Assembly (NCBI GenBank): GCA_023457935.1
Contig: JAEXBA010000068.1
Location: 1 to 64,000 of the forward strand
DNA: 64,000 nt
Source: Bacteroidota bacterium
GTDB lineage: Bacteria > Bacteroidota > Bacteroidia > Flavobacteriales > Weeksellaceae
Direction: 5' to 3'
In this document: piece after piece, positions 27,293 to 36,231 of the stretch
How positions within the stretch are numbered: the first letter of the stretch is position 1
Layout: every line of letters starts with the position of its first letter
Position numbers and translations under genes: made by a program
Notes under the pieces: model-generated
The model's input: only the letters and a program-made list of their open reading frames with translations
Databases searched by the model: none
What the model was told of the DNA's origin: nothing

Positions 27293-28312
27293 ATGAAAAC
27301 GAAATTATACCTACTTCTAGCGCTTCTAAGTTTGACGTTTTATTACTCGCAGACCGTAAAATTTATTTCTGCCAATACCGGAGAGCCTCTTAACAACGTT
27401 TTGGTAATGAACGCTGCAGGAGACATACTTGCAAAATCTGATATTGAAGGACAGGTTGAAAAGGAAAAACTCATGCCGCTCCAGGAAAGATATGATCTGT
27501 TTTACGACGGTTATCTGATTGCAACAGTAAAACCAAGCGAACTCGAATCAGAAAGCATTAAGCTGAACGACCGCGAACGGACAATTGAACCAGTAGTAAT
27601 CAAAAACGCTCAGGAAAACAAATACATTTATGTCCGTGGGCATTTCAATGTATATGTTGTGCTGAACCAGAAACTGAATGTATATGCTGATGGAATCGCA
27701 ACCTACGTTTTCGATATGGAATCTCAAAAACTGAAGAGCGGCCAGGTTGAACAATACCGCGCATATCAAAAGGAGCAAACGGAAAAACAGGACCGGAAAA
27801 AACTGGGAACAGCTGTATTCGACAGTTTTCTGGCGCTTCCGGATATCAGTATAGTAGGTAAATTTAAAGAATCGAAAGGCCTGGCCGAAAGTTACACAGA
27901 AAAAGAAAGTAACGGGCAGACTAAAATGCAGATCAGTATCGTAATGCCAGATAATATCGAGGGAGGCTTGTTCGGTTATCGTCTGTCCAAACTTAGAACT
28001 CAAAATGTAGTGAGCTATGCGCAAAACTCTAAAAACTTACGCGACTTTCAGGAGTTTTTCCAGACGTTCAGTATAAACCTGAAACATAAATCGGAACCCA
28101 ACTACAATCAAATTGCAACCTACAGCACATTTATTCCAACTGAAATTTCTTTTGCTCCAAAGAACAATGTGAGCAACAGAAAAATTAAGCCAGACCAAAG
28201 TTCCTATACTTTTGACTATTGGAAAGCAAACGGATTTCCAAACATGCTCGGCGCTTTTCACATTTATTTTAAAGAATCTCTGAAAGAAAAACCAAACGCT
28301 GCAAAAAAATAA
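27293..28312 (+). CDS. Secreted protein of unknown function
   Basis: A 339-residue protein starting at the internal ATG (27293), which gives a signal peptide MKTKLYLLLALLSLTFYYSQ. The frame continues upstream to 27236 and would overlap the HlyD gene. After the signal, residues 24-95 look like a carboxypeptidase-regulatory/TonB-plug-like beta-sandwich (FISANTGEPLNNVLVMNAAG). The rest (100-339) is of mixed charge with no recognised motif. It lies 53 bp after the exporter genes and may or may not belong to the peptide island. Confidence 0.6.
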   Translation: MKTKLYLLLALLSLTFYYSQTVKFISANTGEPLNNVLVMNAAGDILAKSDIEGQVEKEKLMPLQERYDLFYDGYLIATVKPSELESESIKLNDRERTIEPVVIKNAQENKYIYVRGHFNVYVVLNQKLNVYADGIATYVFDMESQKLKSGQVEQYRAYQKEQTEKQDRKKLGTAVFDSFLALPDISIVGKFKESKGLAESYTEKESNGQTKMQISIVMPDNIEGGLFGYRLSKLRTQNVVSYAQNSKNLRDFQEFFQTFSINLKHKSEPNYNQIATYSTFIPTEISFAPKNNVSNRKIKPDQSSYTFDYWKANGFPNMLGAFHIYFKESLKEKPNAAKK

Positions 28313-28344
28313 TTCAGCAAAACGAGAAGTGCCCAGTTTTTTCA

Positions 28345-28352
28345 TAAATTTG
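28345..28352 (+). promoter_or_regulatory. Candidate -7 box for lipoprotein-apt
   Basis: TAAATTTG, 18 bp upstream of the ATG at 28371; no clear -33 TTG. Confidence 0.45.
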
Positions 28353-28370
28353 TGAGAAACCCAATCCAAA

Positions 28371-29534
28371 ATGAAAAAAATTGCGCCTTTTCTGCTTCTG
28401 CTGTTCTTTGTCCTAACGAGCTGTAAGAAGGACAGTGTTGATGCTACCAATCTGAAAACCTTTCAGAGCAGTATCAATGATATGACAACTTCTCTGAACA
28501 CCATTCAGCAGTATAAATTCAACGAAGCCCTTTATATTCTGAAAACATTTGGGGTGGAAGGCGAAAATGCCGGTGACGAACTTCACAACCTTTCCAAGCT
28601 GCTCAGCGGTAAGAAAGTACCGGAAATTCTTGCAATGGCCGATCAGGTTGCGCAGCAGAACGGTATCGACTGGAAAAGTACCGGCGCACCGTCTTTGGGT
28701 GAAATGAACATCTTTGAAAGTGAAACCGCCAAGGAAAGAGACCAGAACGATATCACTGCAGCCGGACTCAACATCACCACAAATCCTATTTCTATCGACA
28801 GTATTCTGGGACCGAAAGCACTTCAGGTAATTCCGAGACTGGTTGATACCTCCGGAAAACCTATTGAGTTCAACGGTGCGGCATTAGAAACCGTTATGGA
28901 AGTAACCAGCAGCGGAACTAAGGTACACTCGTCCAAGAACCTCATGCAGGATAATAAATTTTCCGGCTTCACGCTGCGTTTTCCAAATTTACCTTCAGAT
29001 AAAATTACCGATAATAAGATCGACATTACTGTTTCTGTGAAGACTACCAACAAAACGTACAAAATGTCCAAAATCGGTGTACCGGTTAACCCGAAAGCAC
29101 TCCGCCAACCAGCCGCACCTGTTCCGCAAACTCCCGCTGGAGGTCAGGAAGATCCAAATACGCCGGTAACGGATCCTGCAGCAACTGATCCTTCGTCTGG
29201 TATTCCACCACTGTCGGCAGGCGATCCCAAGACTACAGTTCAGCGTTTTCTGAACAACCTCAGCAACCAGAATCTACAGGGCGCTTACAGCGATGCCCAG
29301 AATCCAAGTTGGGGCTCGTATGAAACCTTTTCCAATCCTACTTCCGGCTTTGGCGGTGTGAAAAGCATCAATGTGAAAAACATCAGTCCGGTCTCTGCAG
29401 GTGCGAACGGAGCAAGTGTAAACGCTACTTATGATGTTACCGACAAATCCGGGAAAACAACTGCTCTGAAAGTTACTTTCGGGCTTAAAAACGTTAACGG
29501 CGACTGGAAAATCTCAAGCTATAAAATCAACTAA
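28371..29534 (+). CDS. Lipoprotein of unknown function
   Basis: A 387-residue lipoprotein (MKKIAPFLLLLFFVLTSC, lipobox Cys near 18). It has a DUF6694-like helical N-terminal half (25-120), a central beta-rich region, a Pro/Thr/Asp-rich linker (about 243-280) and a C-terminal NTF2/DUF4878-like domain (about 285-387, ending in a WKISSYKI strand). Domain names are suggestions only. Its stop lies 4 bp before apt, so cotranscription is likely. Confidence 0.6.
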   Translation: MKKIAPFLLLLFFVLTSCKKDSVDATNLKTFQSSINDMTTSLNTIQQYKFNEALYILKTFGVEGENAGDELHNLSKLLSGKKVPEILAMADQVAQQNGIDWKSTGAPSLGEMNIFESETAKERDQNDITAAGLNITTNPISIDSILGPKALQVIPRLVDTSGKPIEFNGAALETVMEVTSSGTKVHSSKNLMQDNKFSGFTLRFPNLPSDKITDNKIDITVSVKTTNKTYKMSKIGVPVNPKALRQPAAPVPQTPAGGQEDPNTPVTDPAATDPSSGIPPLSAGDPKTTVQRFLNNLSNQNLQGAYSDAQNPSWGSYETFSNPTSGFGGVKSINVKNISPVSAGANGASVNATYDVTDKSGKTTALKVTFGLKNVNGDWKISSYKIN

Positions 29535-29538
29535 GAAA

Positions 29539-30075
29539 ATGGCATCTGCTGAACTCATTCAAAAACTGGAAAAAACCATTCAGAACATTCCCGATTTCCC
29601 GAAACCGGGCATTCAGTTCAAAGACATCACTCCTATATTTCTGGATCCGAAACTGTACGAAGAAGTCATTGCAGACCTGGCCAGTTTCAGCAGAGGAAAA
29701 GTAGATGCAGTGTGTGGCATCGAGAGCCGCGGCTATCTTTTCGGAATTGCGATTGCAGTAGCGCTTGAAGTTCCGTTTATACTGATACGAAAAAAAGGAA
29801 AGCTTCCTCCGCCTTTTGTAGCTGAAAAATATGATCTTGAATACGGCTCTGCAGAAATCGAAATGCGTGAAGGACAAATAAAGCCCGGACAGCGGATATT
29901 GATCCACGATGACCTGCTCGCAACGGGCGGAACAACAGAAGCTGCTGCAAAACTGGTCGAAAAACAGGGCGCCATTGCTCAGCAGTTCAGTTTTCTAATC
30001 GCACTGAAAGATTTGAAAGGTGAAGAAAGACTCAACAGATTCGGCGCAGAACACTACTCAATTCTGCATTACTGA
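29539..30075 (+). CDS. apt: Adenine phosphoribosyltransferase
   Basis: Salvages adenine with PRPP to AMP. The 178-residue length is normal. Motifs are IPDFPKPGIQFKDITPIF at the N-terminus, CGIESRGYLFG, and the PRPP-binding motif ILIHDDLLATGGTTEAA near 117-135. Cytoplasmic. Confidence 0.96.
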   Translation: MASAELIQKLEKTIQNIPDFPKPGIQFKDITPIFLDPKLYEEVIADLASFSRGKVDAVCGIESRGYLFGIAIAVALEVPFILIRKKGKLPPPFVAEKYDLEYGSAEIEMREGQIKPGQRILIHDDLLATGGTTEAAAKLVEKQGAIAQQFSFLIALKDLKGEERLNRFGAEHYSILHY

Positions 30076-30137
30076 ACAGAGTTTTCGGGAAATCTAACTG
30101 TTTCTGGCGCAGAATTTTGCACAGATTAATATTAAAT

Positions 30138-30168
30138 TTTGCAGATCGCTCCGAAACCGCTAAATTTG
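30138..30168 (+). promoter_or_regulatory. Promoter of the TPR-ribH operon
   Basis: TTTG (30138-30141), a 19-bp spacer and TAAATTTG (30161-30168), 21 bp upstream of the start at 30190. Full consensus. Confidence 0.7.
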
Positions 30169-30189
30169 CACTTCAATTTTTTAACAATT

Positions 30190-30900
30190 ATGGCAAAACA
30201 TAAGGAACATCCTCATAAAAACGAGAAGCAGGGAAAAGAAACGGTAGAGTTTTTTAAGGATCTTGATAAAGAAGCGCTTCAGACTGAACGTTTTCTTGAA
30301 AGAAATTCAAAAATAATTACCATTATACTGGCAACACTGATCGCTGCGGTATTGGGTTACTTTGCTTACCAGCAGTTTGTGGTAGCTCCGAAGAATGAAG
30401 AAGCAATGAAGTCTTATCTTTCCGCACAGAAAAATCTTACAGCAGGAAAGAATGTAGAGGCACTTGGCGGAAAATCTGCTGCCAATCCTGGATTCCTTGG
30501 TACTTATGAAGAATTTTCCGGAACACATGTAGGAAAACTTTCTGCCTATAACGCAGGAATCATCAAATTTAACGAAGGGAAATACAAGGAAGCGTACGAT
30601 CTTTTGGATAAATTCACTTCCGACAATAAGACGATGATGGCAGTGAAGTACGGCGCAATGGCAGACGCACAGAGTAATCTGAACAAGAATGATGACGCAC
30701 TTTCGCTTCTGGAGAAAGCAGTAGCTGCTTCTGATGACCCTTATACTTCTTACTATTTTACAAGAAAAGCAGGTATGCTGGCTTTAGCACTGAAGAAAAA
30801 AGACGTAGCGAAGAAACATTTCAGCACAATTGATGAAAAGTATAAGGAATACGACAACGGAATGTCTGATGCTTACATCGAAATGGTAAAATACTACTAA
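30190..30900 (+). CDS. Membrane-anchored TPR protein (YfgM-like)
   Basis: A 236-residue protein. The ATG at 30190 follows a perfect promoter and is preferred over an upstream in-frame codon at 30139. Residues 1-38 are cytoplasmic and charged. One transmembrane helix (about 41-62) is followed by periplasmic TPR-like helical repeats (about 65-236) of the TPR_21/YfgM type. YfgM-like proteins associate with the Sec translocon and periplasmic chaperones. It is 12 bp upstream of ribH, a pairing common in flavobacteria. Confidence 0.8.
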   Translation: MAKHKEHPHKNEKQGKETVEFFKDLDKEALQTERFLERNSKIITIILATLIAAVLGYFAYQQFVVAPKNEEAMKSYLSAQKNLTAGKNVEALGGKSAANPGFLGTYEEFSGTHVGKLSAYNAGIIKFNEGKYKEAYDLLDKFTSDNKTMMAVKYGAMADAQSNLNKNDDALSLLEKAVAASDDPYTSYYFTRKAGMLALALKKKDVAKKHFSTIDEKYKEYDNGMSDAYIEMVKYY

Positions 30901-30912
30901 AAACTACAATAA

Positions 30913-31428
30913 ATGGCGACAGTAAATCTTTCTGATTACGAGCCACTTCAAATTAATAATGCCGGTGAATTCAACATCGGCATTGTGTTTTCTGAGTGGA
31001 ACGGATTCATTACCCATAACCTGCGCGATGCAGCTTTGGAAATCCTTGAAAAAGAAGGCGTAAAAAAGGAAAACATCACCGTTTTTCCGGTTCCCGGTGC
31101 TTTTGAACTTACCTACGCTTCCATGCAGCTGTGTAAGGAAAAAAAATATGATGCGGTAATAGCGATAGGATGTGTCATCCGCGGAGAAACCCCTCACTTT
31201 GATTACGTTTGTTCTGCCGTAGCACAGGGAATAAAGGACTGCAACATTTATACAGATGTTCCCACCATCTTCTGTGTACTTACCGATGACACCAAGGAAC
31301 AGTCGGTGGCACGCAGCGGCGGCGACCTCGGAAACAAAGGTGTGGAAGCAGCAGTTACAGCATTGAAAATGATCGAATTCCGGCAGAATCTCTCAAAAGA
31401 TCCCGCGCATATCGGTTTCAGAGCGTAG
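30913..31428 (+). CDS. ribH: 6,7-dimethyl-8-ribityllumazine synthase
   Basis: Penultimate enzyme of riboflavin synthesis, forming a lumazine from 3,4-dihydroxybutanone-phosphate and the ribitylaminopyrimidine. The 171 residues carry IVFSEWNGFITHNLRDAA, VPGAFELTYA, AIGCVIRGETPHFDYV (catalytic His near 97) and a C-terminal ARSGGDLGNKGVEAA. Probably assembles as an icosahedral shell. Cotranscribed with the TPR gene. Confidence 0.96.
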   Translation: MATVNLSDYEPLQINNAGEFNIGIVFSEWNGFITHNLRDAALEILEKEGVKKENITVFPVPGAFELTYASMQLCKEKKYDAVIAIGCVIRGETPHFDYVCSAVAQGIKDCNIYTDVPTIFCVLTDDTKEQSVARSGGDLGNKGVEAAVTALKMIEFRQNLSKDPAHIGFRA

Positions 31429-31606
31429 CATGCACGTACCGAGTTAAATTTATCCTATGTGATTTTGGAAAATATCGTGAAAATTATGAATTGATTTTCA
31501 TTCTTAAAATCATTACATTTGATTCAGAAAAACAGAACAGCATGGCTTCAATTTTGAATTGAAAGCTCCAGAAATCAGAAAAACAGTCAATTAATTATTC
31601 TAAACT

Positions 31607-32458
31607 ATGAAATGGACAGAAGACAGAAGCCAAAATGTTGACGACAGACGCGGCACGGGCGGAGGCGGCATGCTTGTAGGCGGCGGGCTCGGCACGTTGA
31701 TTATTGCAGCAATTATATTTTTTCTTGGTGGCGACCCATCCGCAATCCTTTCTTCCGGAATGAGTTCTACACCGCAGACGGAACAGCGTCAACTTAACAG
31801 TGATGAACTTAAGATCCGCGAGTTTGTGGAGATGGTAACAGCCGAAAACGAACAGAGCTGGGCAAAGATTTTCCAGGAAAACGGAATGCAGTACCAACCG
31901 GCGAAAGTAGTAATGTTTGAAGGCGTAACACAGTCCGGTTGTGGAACAGCGCAGGCAGCAATGGGACCGTTTTACTGCCCGAATGACCAGACGGTTTATA
32001 TGGATATGAGTTTCTTTGCAGAACTGCAGCAGCGTTTCGGAGCACAGGTTACCGAATTCTCAGTGGCTTACGTTATGGCCCACGAAATGGGACACCATGT
32101 ACAGAACTTATTAGGAACTTTACAGAAGACTGAACAGCTGAGAAGAAGCGGCAGATATTCTGAAACAGAATTAAACCGTGTTTCTGTAGCAACAGAACTT
32201 CAGGCAGATTTTTATGCTGGTCTATGGGCAAGATATACCGACAACAGAGAAAAATTTCTTGAACCCGGCGATCTTGAAGCTGCGATATCTGCTGCAGAAG
32301 CCGTTGGCGACGACAATATTCAGCGACGCTCGCAGGGCTATGTGAATCAGGAAGGATTTACGCACGGTTCTTCGGCACAGCGTAAGGAATGGTTCATGAA
32401 AGGTTACCAAACCGGAGATATCCGACAGGGCGACACTTTTAACGCTCTTTTAAGATAG
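31607..32458 (+). CDS. Neutral zinc metallopeptidase (YpfJ/ZnMT family)
   Basis: A 283-residue predicted membrane-anchored zinc peptidase. A hydrophilic start with RGTGGGGM is followed by one transmembrane helix (about 25-45). The catalytic motif HEMGHH is at 159-164, and a downstream Glu (ELQADFYAGLWA) completes the site. The pattern CGTAQAAMGPFYCPNDQTVYMD is typical of the family. Physiological substrate unknown. The upstream 178 bp are AT-rich and hold no other gene. Confidence 0.92.
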   Translation: MKWTEDRSQNVDDRRGTGGGGMLVGGGLGTLIIAAIIFFLGGDPSAILSSGMSSTPQTEQRQLNSDELKIREFVEMVTAENEQSWAKIFQENGMQYQPAKVVMFEGVTQSGCGTAQAAMGPFYCPNDQTVYMDMSFFAELQQRFGAQVTEFSVAYVMAHEMGHHVQNLLGTLQKTEQLRRSGRYSETELNRVSVATELQADFYAGLWARYTDNREKFLEPGDLEAAISAAEAVGDDNIQRRSQGYVNQEGFTHGSSAQRKEWFMKGYQTGDIRQGDTFNALLR

Positions 32459-32477
32459 AAAAATTTAAAAAATTCGT

Positions 32478-32511
32478 AAATTCCATCTGATTATTTAGAT
32501 GGAATTTTTTT
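32478..32511 (+). terminator. Terminator after the zinc peptidase gene
   Basis: An 11-bp stem (AAATTCCATCT with AGATGGAATTT), 8-nt loop and T run ending directly at the next ATG (32512). The next gene therefore reads from the terminator region or by read-through. Confidence 0.75.
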
Positions 32512-33045
32512 ATGAGTTTATATTTTGCAGCAATAGAACCGCAGCCCGAACTTTCCCAACGCGTTAAGGAAATCCAGAAGGATTTTGCCAACAGATTTGG
32601 AGCAAGGAAAGCTTTTGATAACTTTCCGCACATAACCATTATTCCGCCTTTCAGTCATGATGAAAAGAATGAAAGTGAGGTTGTAGGACATTTCCAGAAA
32701 ACCCATTTGGAAACCTCACCTTTCCTGCTAAAATTAAAAGGCTTCGGAAGTTTTCCCAATAAGAAAAATCCCGTAATTTATATTGAACCGGAGATTTCGC
32801 AACCTCTGAAATCACTTTATCAGAGTATGGATGAAAGTATGGATTCTTTCAGTTATGTGAAAAATTTCAATCCACATTTAACAATTGCGTACCGCGATCT
32901 TACTTCAGAGAATTTTGAAAAAGCCTGGAAGGAATATTCCAGCAGAACGTTTGAGGAAGACTTCGTGGTAGACAGGGTTTCTCTTTATAAACATTACGAC
33001 AGAAAATGGAATCTTATTGCTTCTAAAGAATTAAAAAAGTCCTGA
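32512..33045 (+). CDS. 2'-5' RNA ligase family / 2H phosphoesterase
   Basis: A 177-residue protein with the two HxT/S motifs of 2H phosphoesterases, PHITII (about 41-46) and PHLTIAY (about 122-128). These enzymes act on 2',3'-cyclic phosphates or 2'-5' bonds in RNA or nucleotides. The exact substrate is unknown. Its start codon abuts the preceding terminator. Confidence 0.88.
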   Translation: MSLYFAAIEPQPELSQRVKEIQKDFANRFGARKAFDNFPHITIIPPFSHDEKNESEVVGHFQKTHLETSPFLLKLKGFGSFPNKKNPVIYIEPEISQPLKSLYQSMDESMDSFSYVKNFNPHLTIAYRDLTSENFEKAWKEYSSRTFEEDFVVDRVSLYKHYDRKWNLIASKELKKS

Positions 33046-33065
33046 AACTGATTCAGGACTTTCTT
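33036..33065. terminator. Bidirectional terminator
   Basis: An 11-bp stem (AAAGTCCTGAA with TTCAGGACTTT) between convergent genes, A-rich on the left and T-rich on the right. Confidence 0.8.
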
Positions 33066-33066
33066 T

Positions 33067-33858
33067 TTATTTTTCCAGGGGATTGTTGTACTTTCTCTGC
33101 TCTTCCTTCAACCTGTTTTGCATTTCTTTCATCCGTTGTGGATCCTGCTGCATTCTCATTCCCCGGCCGCCCATTGCTGCGGTCATAAAAGATGCAGGAT
33201 CTTTACGGAATTTATCCATTTGCTTCTCAAAATCAGTTCTTTTGACAGCAATGATATTTCCGCGTTGCTGTATTGTTGGCAGCTCTCCCATTTTCTTGGT
33301 TTGCTTTAGATCAAAGGAATAATCGCCTGAAGCATCTTCCACTTTAACGATAAGTCCCGGTAGGCCAGAGAATTTATAAGGTCCGTCCATCACCGGAACA
33401 TCCTGTGTAAACCATGCTGTCCAGTTTCTTCCAGCAAATTCAGTTTCTGCCTTCTGAACTTTATATTCGCCAATCTGCGTAGTTTCCGGAAGAATCTTCC
33501 AGCTGAACGGTCTTTCCTCTTCATAAGAATACATATCTCTTGCAATGCGGTCTTTATAGATAATTTTCTGCTCAGAATGGTTCTTTTCAATCTGATAATT
33601 TATCTGAGACCGGTAATTCTGCATTTGCGACCTGTCGAAATTCCGGGTTTCCCTGGCCCTTCTCATCAAAGAATCGCGCTGAACACTTTTTTCGCTGTAA
33701 AAGACAGAGCGGTCGCCGGAAACGTCCAGATAAGCGTTCTCAACAGTCGGAGCTGCAGTAGAATCGGTTTTCATTGAAACCTGATAAACAAAACGGGTAT
33801 TCTGGGCGAAAACCACACCGGCAATCAGAGATAATAGTAAAGTCAGGAATTTGGTCAT
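33067..33858 (-). CDS. GLPGLI-family secreted protein
   Basis: A 263-residue protein with a signal peptide (1-18, ending VFAQ) and the eponymous GLPGLI motif near 164-169, followed by VKVEDASGDYSF. The family is confined to Bacteroidota and has no assigned function. The C-terminal 45 residues are Met/Arg/Gln-rich and highly charged (MGGRGMRMQQDPQRMKEMQ). Convergent with the 2H phosphoesterase gene. Confidence 0.9.
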   Translation of the reverse strand: MTKFLTLLLSLIAGVVFAQNTRFVYQVSMKTDSTAAPTVENAYLDVSGDRSVFYSEKSVQRDSLMRRARETRNFDRSQMQNYRSQINYQIEKNHSEQKIIYKDRIARDMYSYEEERPFSWKILPETTQIGEYKVQKAETEFAGRNWTAWFTQDVPVMDGPYKFSGLPGLIVKVEDASGDYSFDLKQTKKMGELPTIQQRGNIIAVKRTDFEKQMDKFRKDPASFMTAAMGGRGMRMQQDPQRMKEMQNRLKEEQRKYNNPLEK

Positions 33859-33941
33859 GCTGAATATTTAGTTTTTTGATTCGGTTTCGCAGACAAAGTT
33901 AAACATCCCAATCACAATTATAGTTAAAAAGAATTTTGAGA

Positions 33942-33973
33942 TTTGATAATCACTTTATTAATGTGTAAATTTG
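33942..33973 (+). promoter_or_regulatory. Promoter of the suf operon
   Basis: TTTG (33942-33945), a 20-bp spacer and TAAATTTG (33966-33973), 28 bp upstream of sufA. It is the only consensus promoter seen before sufD, so it probably drives sufA-B-C-D and the embedded genes. Confidence 0.7.
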
Positions 33974-34001
33974 CAATCTAAAATCATTCTAAATAAAAAC
34001 A

Positions 34002-34331
34002 ATGATTAAAGTTAGTGATCACGCAAAAGAAAAAGCGGCAATTCTGATGAAGGAAGACGGCTTTAATCCTGAAACTGATTATATCAGAGTCGGGGTGAAA
34101 AGCGGCGGTTGTTCCGGACTGGAATATGTTTTGAAATTTGACAATAAAACCGAAGAAACCGATCAGGTTTTTGAAGATAACGGCGTAAAAATCGTCGTAG
34201 ATAAAAAATCCATCCTTTATTTGGCAGGAACCACTTTGGAATATTCCGGCGGACTGAACGGAAAAGGATTTATTTTTAACAACCCCAACGCAAACAGAAC
34301 CTGCGGTTGCGGGGAATCGTTTTCGCTTTAG
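34002..34331 (+). CDS. sufA: HesB/IscA-family A-type Fe-S carrier
   Basis: A 109-residue scaffold/carrier with the three conserved cysteines: Cys in SGGCSGLEY (near 37) and CGCGESF at the C-terminus. It passes Fe-S clusters from SufBCD to apoproteins. First gene of the suf cluster. Its stop codon is directly followed by the first inverted heptamer array. Confidence 0.92.
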   Translation: MIKVSDHAKEKAAILMKEDGFNPETDYIRVGVKSGGCSGLEYVLKFDNKTEETDQVFEDNGVKIVVDKKSILYLAGTTLEYSGGLNGKGFIFNNPNANRTCGCGESFSL

Positions 34332-34359
34332 TTCAAGGTTTAATGTTCAAAATTCAAAG
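34332..34359 (+). repeat. Element 1, left arm: four 7-bp units
   Basis: Four contiguous heptamers with consensus TTCAAAG, starting at the first base after the sufA stop and ending 2 bp before the four-helix-bundle ATG. The right arm (34752-34779) carries the same heptamer inverted; the two arms match at 21 of 28 positions as an inverted repeat. Confidence 0.8.
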
Positions 34360-34361
34360 TA

Positions 34362-34757
34362 ATGGCAACAGTTAAAAAGTTTGAAGATTTGGAAATCTGG
34401 CAGCTGTCCCGAATTTTGTGCAAAGAAATTTTTGAAATAATTGAAAACACCAATTTGAAAAGCAATTATCGGTTAGCAAATCAGATTGATGGTTCTTCAG
34501 GATCGATAATGGATAATATCGCAGAAGGTTTTGAAAGAAACGGAAACAAAGAATTTTTGCAGTTTTTGTCAATCTCAAAAGCCTCATGTGGTGAAACACG
34601 CTCTCAACTGTACAGAGTTTTGGACAGAAATTTTATCACCGAATCTAAATTTGATGATTTGAAAGAACAGTGCGAAACTTTAAGCAAGAAAATCGGAGCG
34701 TTTATGAACTATTTAACAAATACAGAAATGAGAGGTTCCAAATTCAACAAACCTTGA
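34362..34757 (+). CDS. Four-helix-bundle protein (23S rRNA intervening-sequence protein family), copy 1
   Basis: A 131-residue protein of the TIGR02436/S23 family: FEDLEIWQLSR at the N-terminus, IDGSSGSIMDNIAEGFERNG in the centre (about 44-63) and four amphipathic helices. Members are found as ORFs in intervening sequences of 23S rRNA and as free-standing genes; relatives include Avd of diversity-generating retroelements. Biochemical function unknown. It lies between sufA and sufB, flanked by inverted heptamer arrays. The right array overlaps its stop codon. Confidence 0.9.
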   Translation: MATVKKFEDLEIWQLSRILCKEIFEIIENTNLKSNYRLANQIDGSSGSIMDNIAEGFERNGNKEFLQFLSISKASCGETRSQLYRVLDRNFITESKFDDLKEQCETLSKKIGAFMNYLTNTEMRGSKFNKP

Positions 34758-34779
34758 ACAAAGAACTTTGAACTTTGAA
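34752..34779 (+). repeat. Element 1, right arm: four 7-bp units
   Basis: Four heptamers, consensus CTTTGAA (the inverse of the left arm unit), ending 1 bp before the sufB ATG at 34781. The inner unit CCTTGAA complements the outermost left unit TTCAAGG exactly. Confidence 0.8.
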
Positions 34780-34780
34780 T

Positions 34781-36229
34781 ATGAAGAAGTACACAGAAGA
34801 CGATCTGCGCGAAGATCTGAAAACCAAAGAATACGAAGCCGGTTTTTATACCGACATCGAGTATGAGGATTTTCCGACAGGTCTTAACGAAGATATAATC
34901 CGGGCAATTTCAGCGAAGAAAGAAGAACCGGAATGGATGACGGAATGGCGGCTGGAATCTTTCCGGATCTGGCAAAAAATGGAAGAGCCGGATTGGGCAA
35001 ATATTTCTTACGAAAAACCTGATTTTCAGGCAATAAAGTATTACGCTGCTCCAAAGAAAAAGCCGGAACTGGCAAGTCTGGACGAAGTGGATCCTGAACT
35101 TTTGAAAACTTTCGAGAAACTCGGAATCAATATTGAAGAACAGAAAAGACTTTCCGGAGTTGCGGTGGATATTGTAATGGATTCCGTTTCCGTTAAGACT
35201 ACTTTTCAGGAAACTTTAAAGGAAAAAGGCATTATTTTCATGTCGATTTCGGAAGCGATTCGTGAATATCCGGATTTGGTTAAAAAATACATCGGTAAAG
35301 TTGTTCCGAGAGGCGACAATTTCTATGCAGCATTGAATTCTGCAGTATTTTCGGACGGAAGTTTCTGCTACATTCCGAAAGGTGTTCGCTGTCCGATGGA
35401 ACTTTCCACATATTTCCGAATCAATCAGGCCGGAACCGGACAGTTTGAAAGAACGCTGGTTGTTGCCGATGAAGGAAGTTACGTTTCCTATTTGGAAGGT
35501 TGTACCGCACCTGCAAGAGATGAAAATCAACTTCACGCAGCAGTTGTGGAACTCATCGCAATGGACAATGCAGAAATTAAATATTCTACCGTTCAAAATT
35601 GGTTTCCGGGAGACGAAAACGGAAAAGGAGGTGTTTATAACTTCGTGACTAAGAGAGGCTTGTGTGAAAACAACGCAAAAATTTCCTGGACTCAGGTTGA
35701 AACCGGATCCGCTGTCACCTGGAAATATCCAAGCTGTATTTTAAAAGGTGACAATTCAATCGGAGAGTTTTATTCGATTGCCGTAACCAACAATCATCAG
35801 TACGCCGATACCGGAACGAAGATGATTCACATTGGAAAAAACACGAGATCAACCATAATTTCTAAAGGAATTTCAGCCGGAAAATCAAATAATTCTTATC
35901 GCGGTTTGGTAAAAGTAATGCCTTCTGCAAAAGGAGCGCGGAACTTTTCGCAGTGTGATTCTTTGTTGATGGGAAATGAATGCGGAGCACACACTTTTCC
36001 ATATATTGAAATCAAGGATCCGACTGCACAACTGGAACACGAAGCAACAACATCCAAAATCGGTGAAGACCAGATTTTCTACTGCAACCAAAGAGGAATC
36101 GACACAGAAAGAGCCATCGCTCTGATTGTGAATGGCTTCAGTAAAGAAGTTCTGAATAAATTACCAATGGAATTTGCAATTGAAGCACAGAAGCTGTTGG
36201 AGATTTCTCTTGAGGGAAGCGTAGGATAA
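34781..36229 (+). CDS. sufB: Fe-S cluster assembly scaffold SufB
   Basis: A 482-residue subunit of the SufBC2D scaffold. The ATG at 34781 is preferred to the TTG at 34775, which lies inside the repeat arm. It has the SufB N-terminal region and the beta-helix core with VPRGDNFYAALNSAVFSDGSF, YLEGCTAP and NQRGIDTERA near the C-terminus. Its initiation region lies directly against the right arm of element 1, so the inverted repeat could affect its translation (inference). Confidence 0.96.
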   Translation: MKKYTEDDLREDLKTKEYEAGFYTDIEYEDFPTGLNEDIIRAISAKKEEPEWMTEWRLESFRIWQKMEEPDWANISYEKPDFQAIKYYAAPKKKPELASLDEVDPELLKTFEKLGINIEEQKRLSGVAVDIVMDSVSVKTTFQETLKEKGIIFMSISEAIREYPDLVKKYIGKVVPRGDNFYAALNSAVFSDGSFCYIPKGVRCPMELSTYFRINQAGTGQFERTLVVADEGSYVSYLEGCTAPARDENQLHAAVVELIAMDNAEIKYSTVQNWFPGDENGKGGVYNFVTKRGLCENNAKISWTQVETGSAVTWKYPSCILKGDNSIGEFYSIAVTNNHQYADTGTKMIHIGKNTRSTIISKGISAGKSNNSYRGLVKVMPSAKGARNFSQCDSLLMGNECGAHTFPYIEIKDPTAQLEHEATTSKIGEDQIFYCNQRGIDTERAIALIVNGFSKEVLNKLPMEFAIEAQKLLEISLEGSVG

Positions 36230-36231
36230 TA

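Noticed and set aside
34332..34779. CRISPR array interpretation of the short repeats in the suf operon
   Set aside because: Units are 7-8 bp without spacers, arranged as inverted arms around a gene; no cas genes are present.
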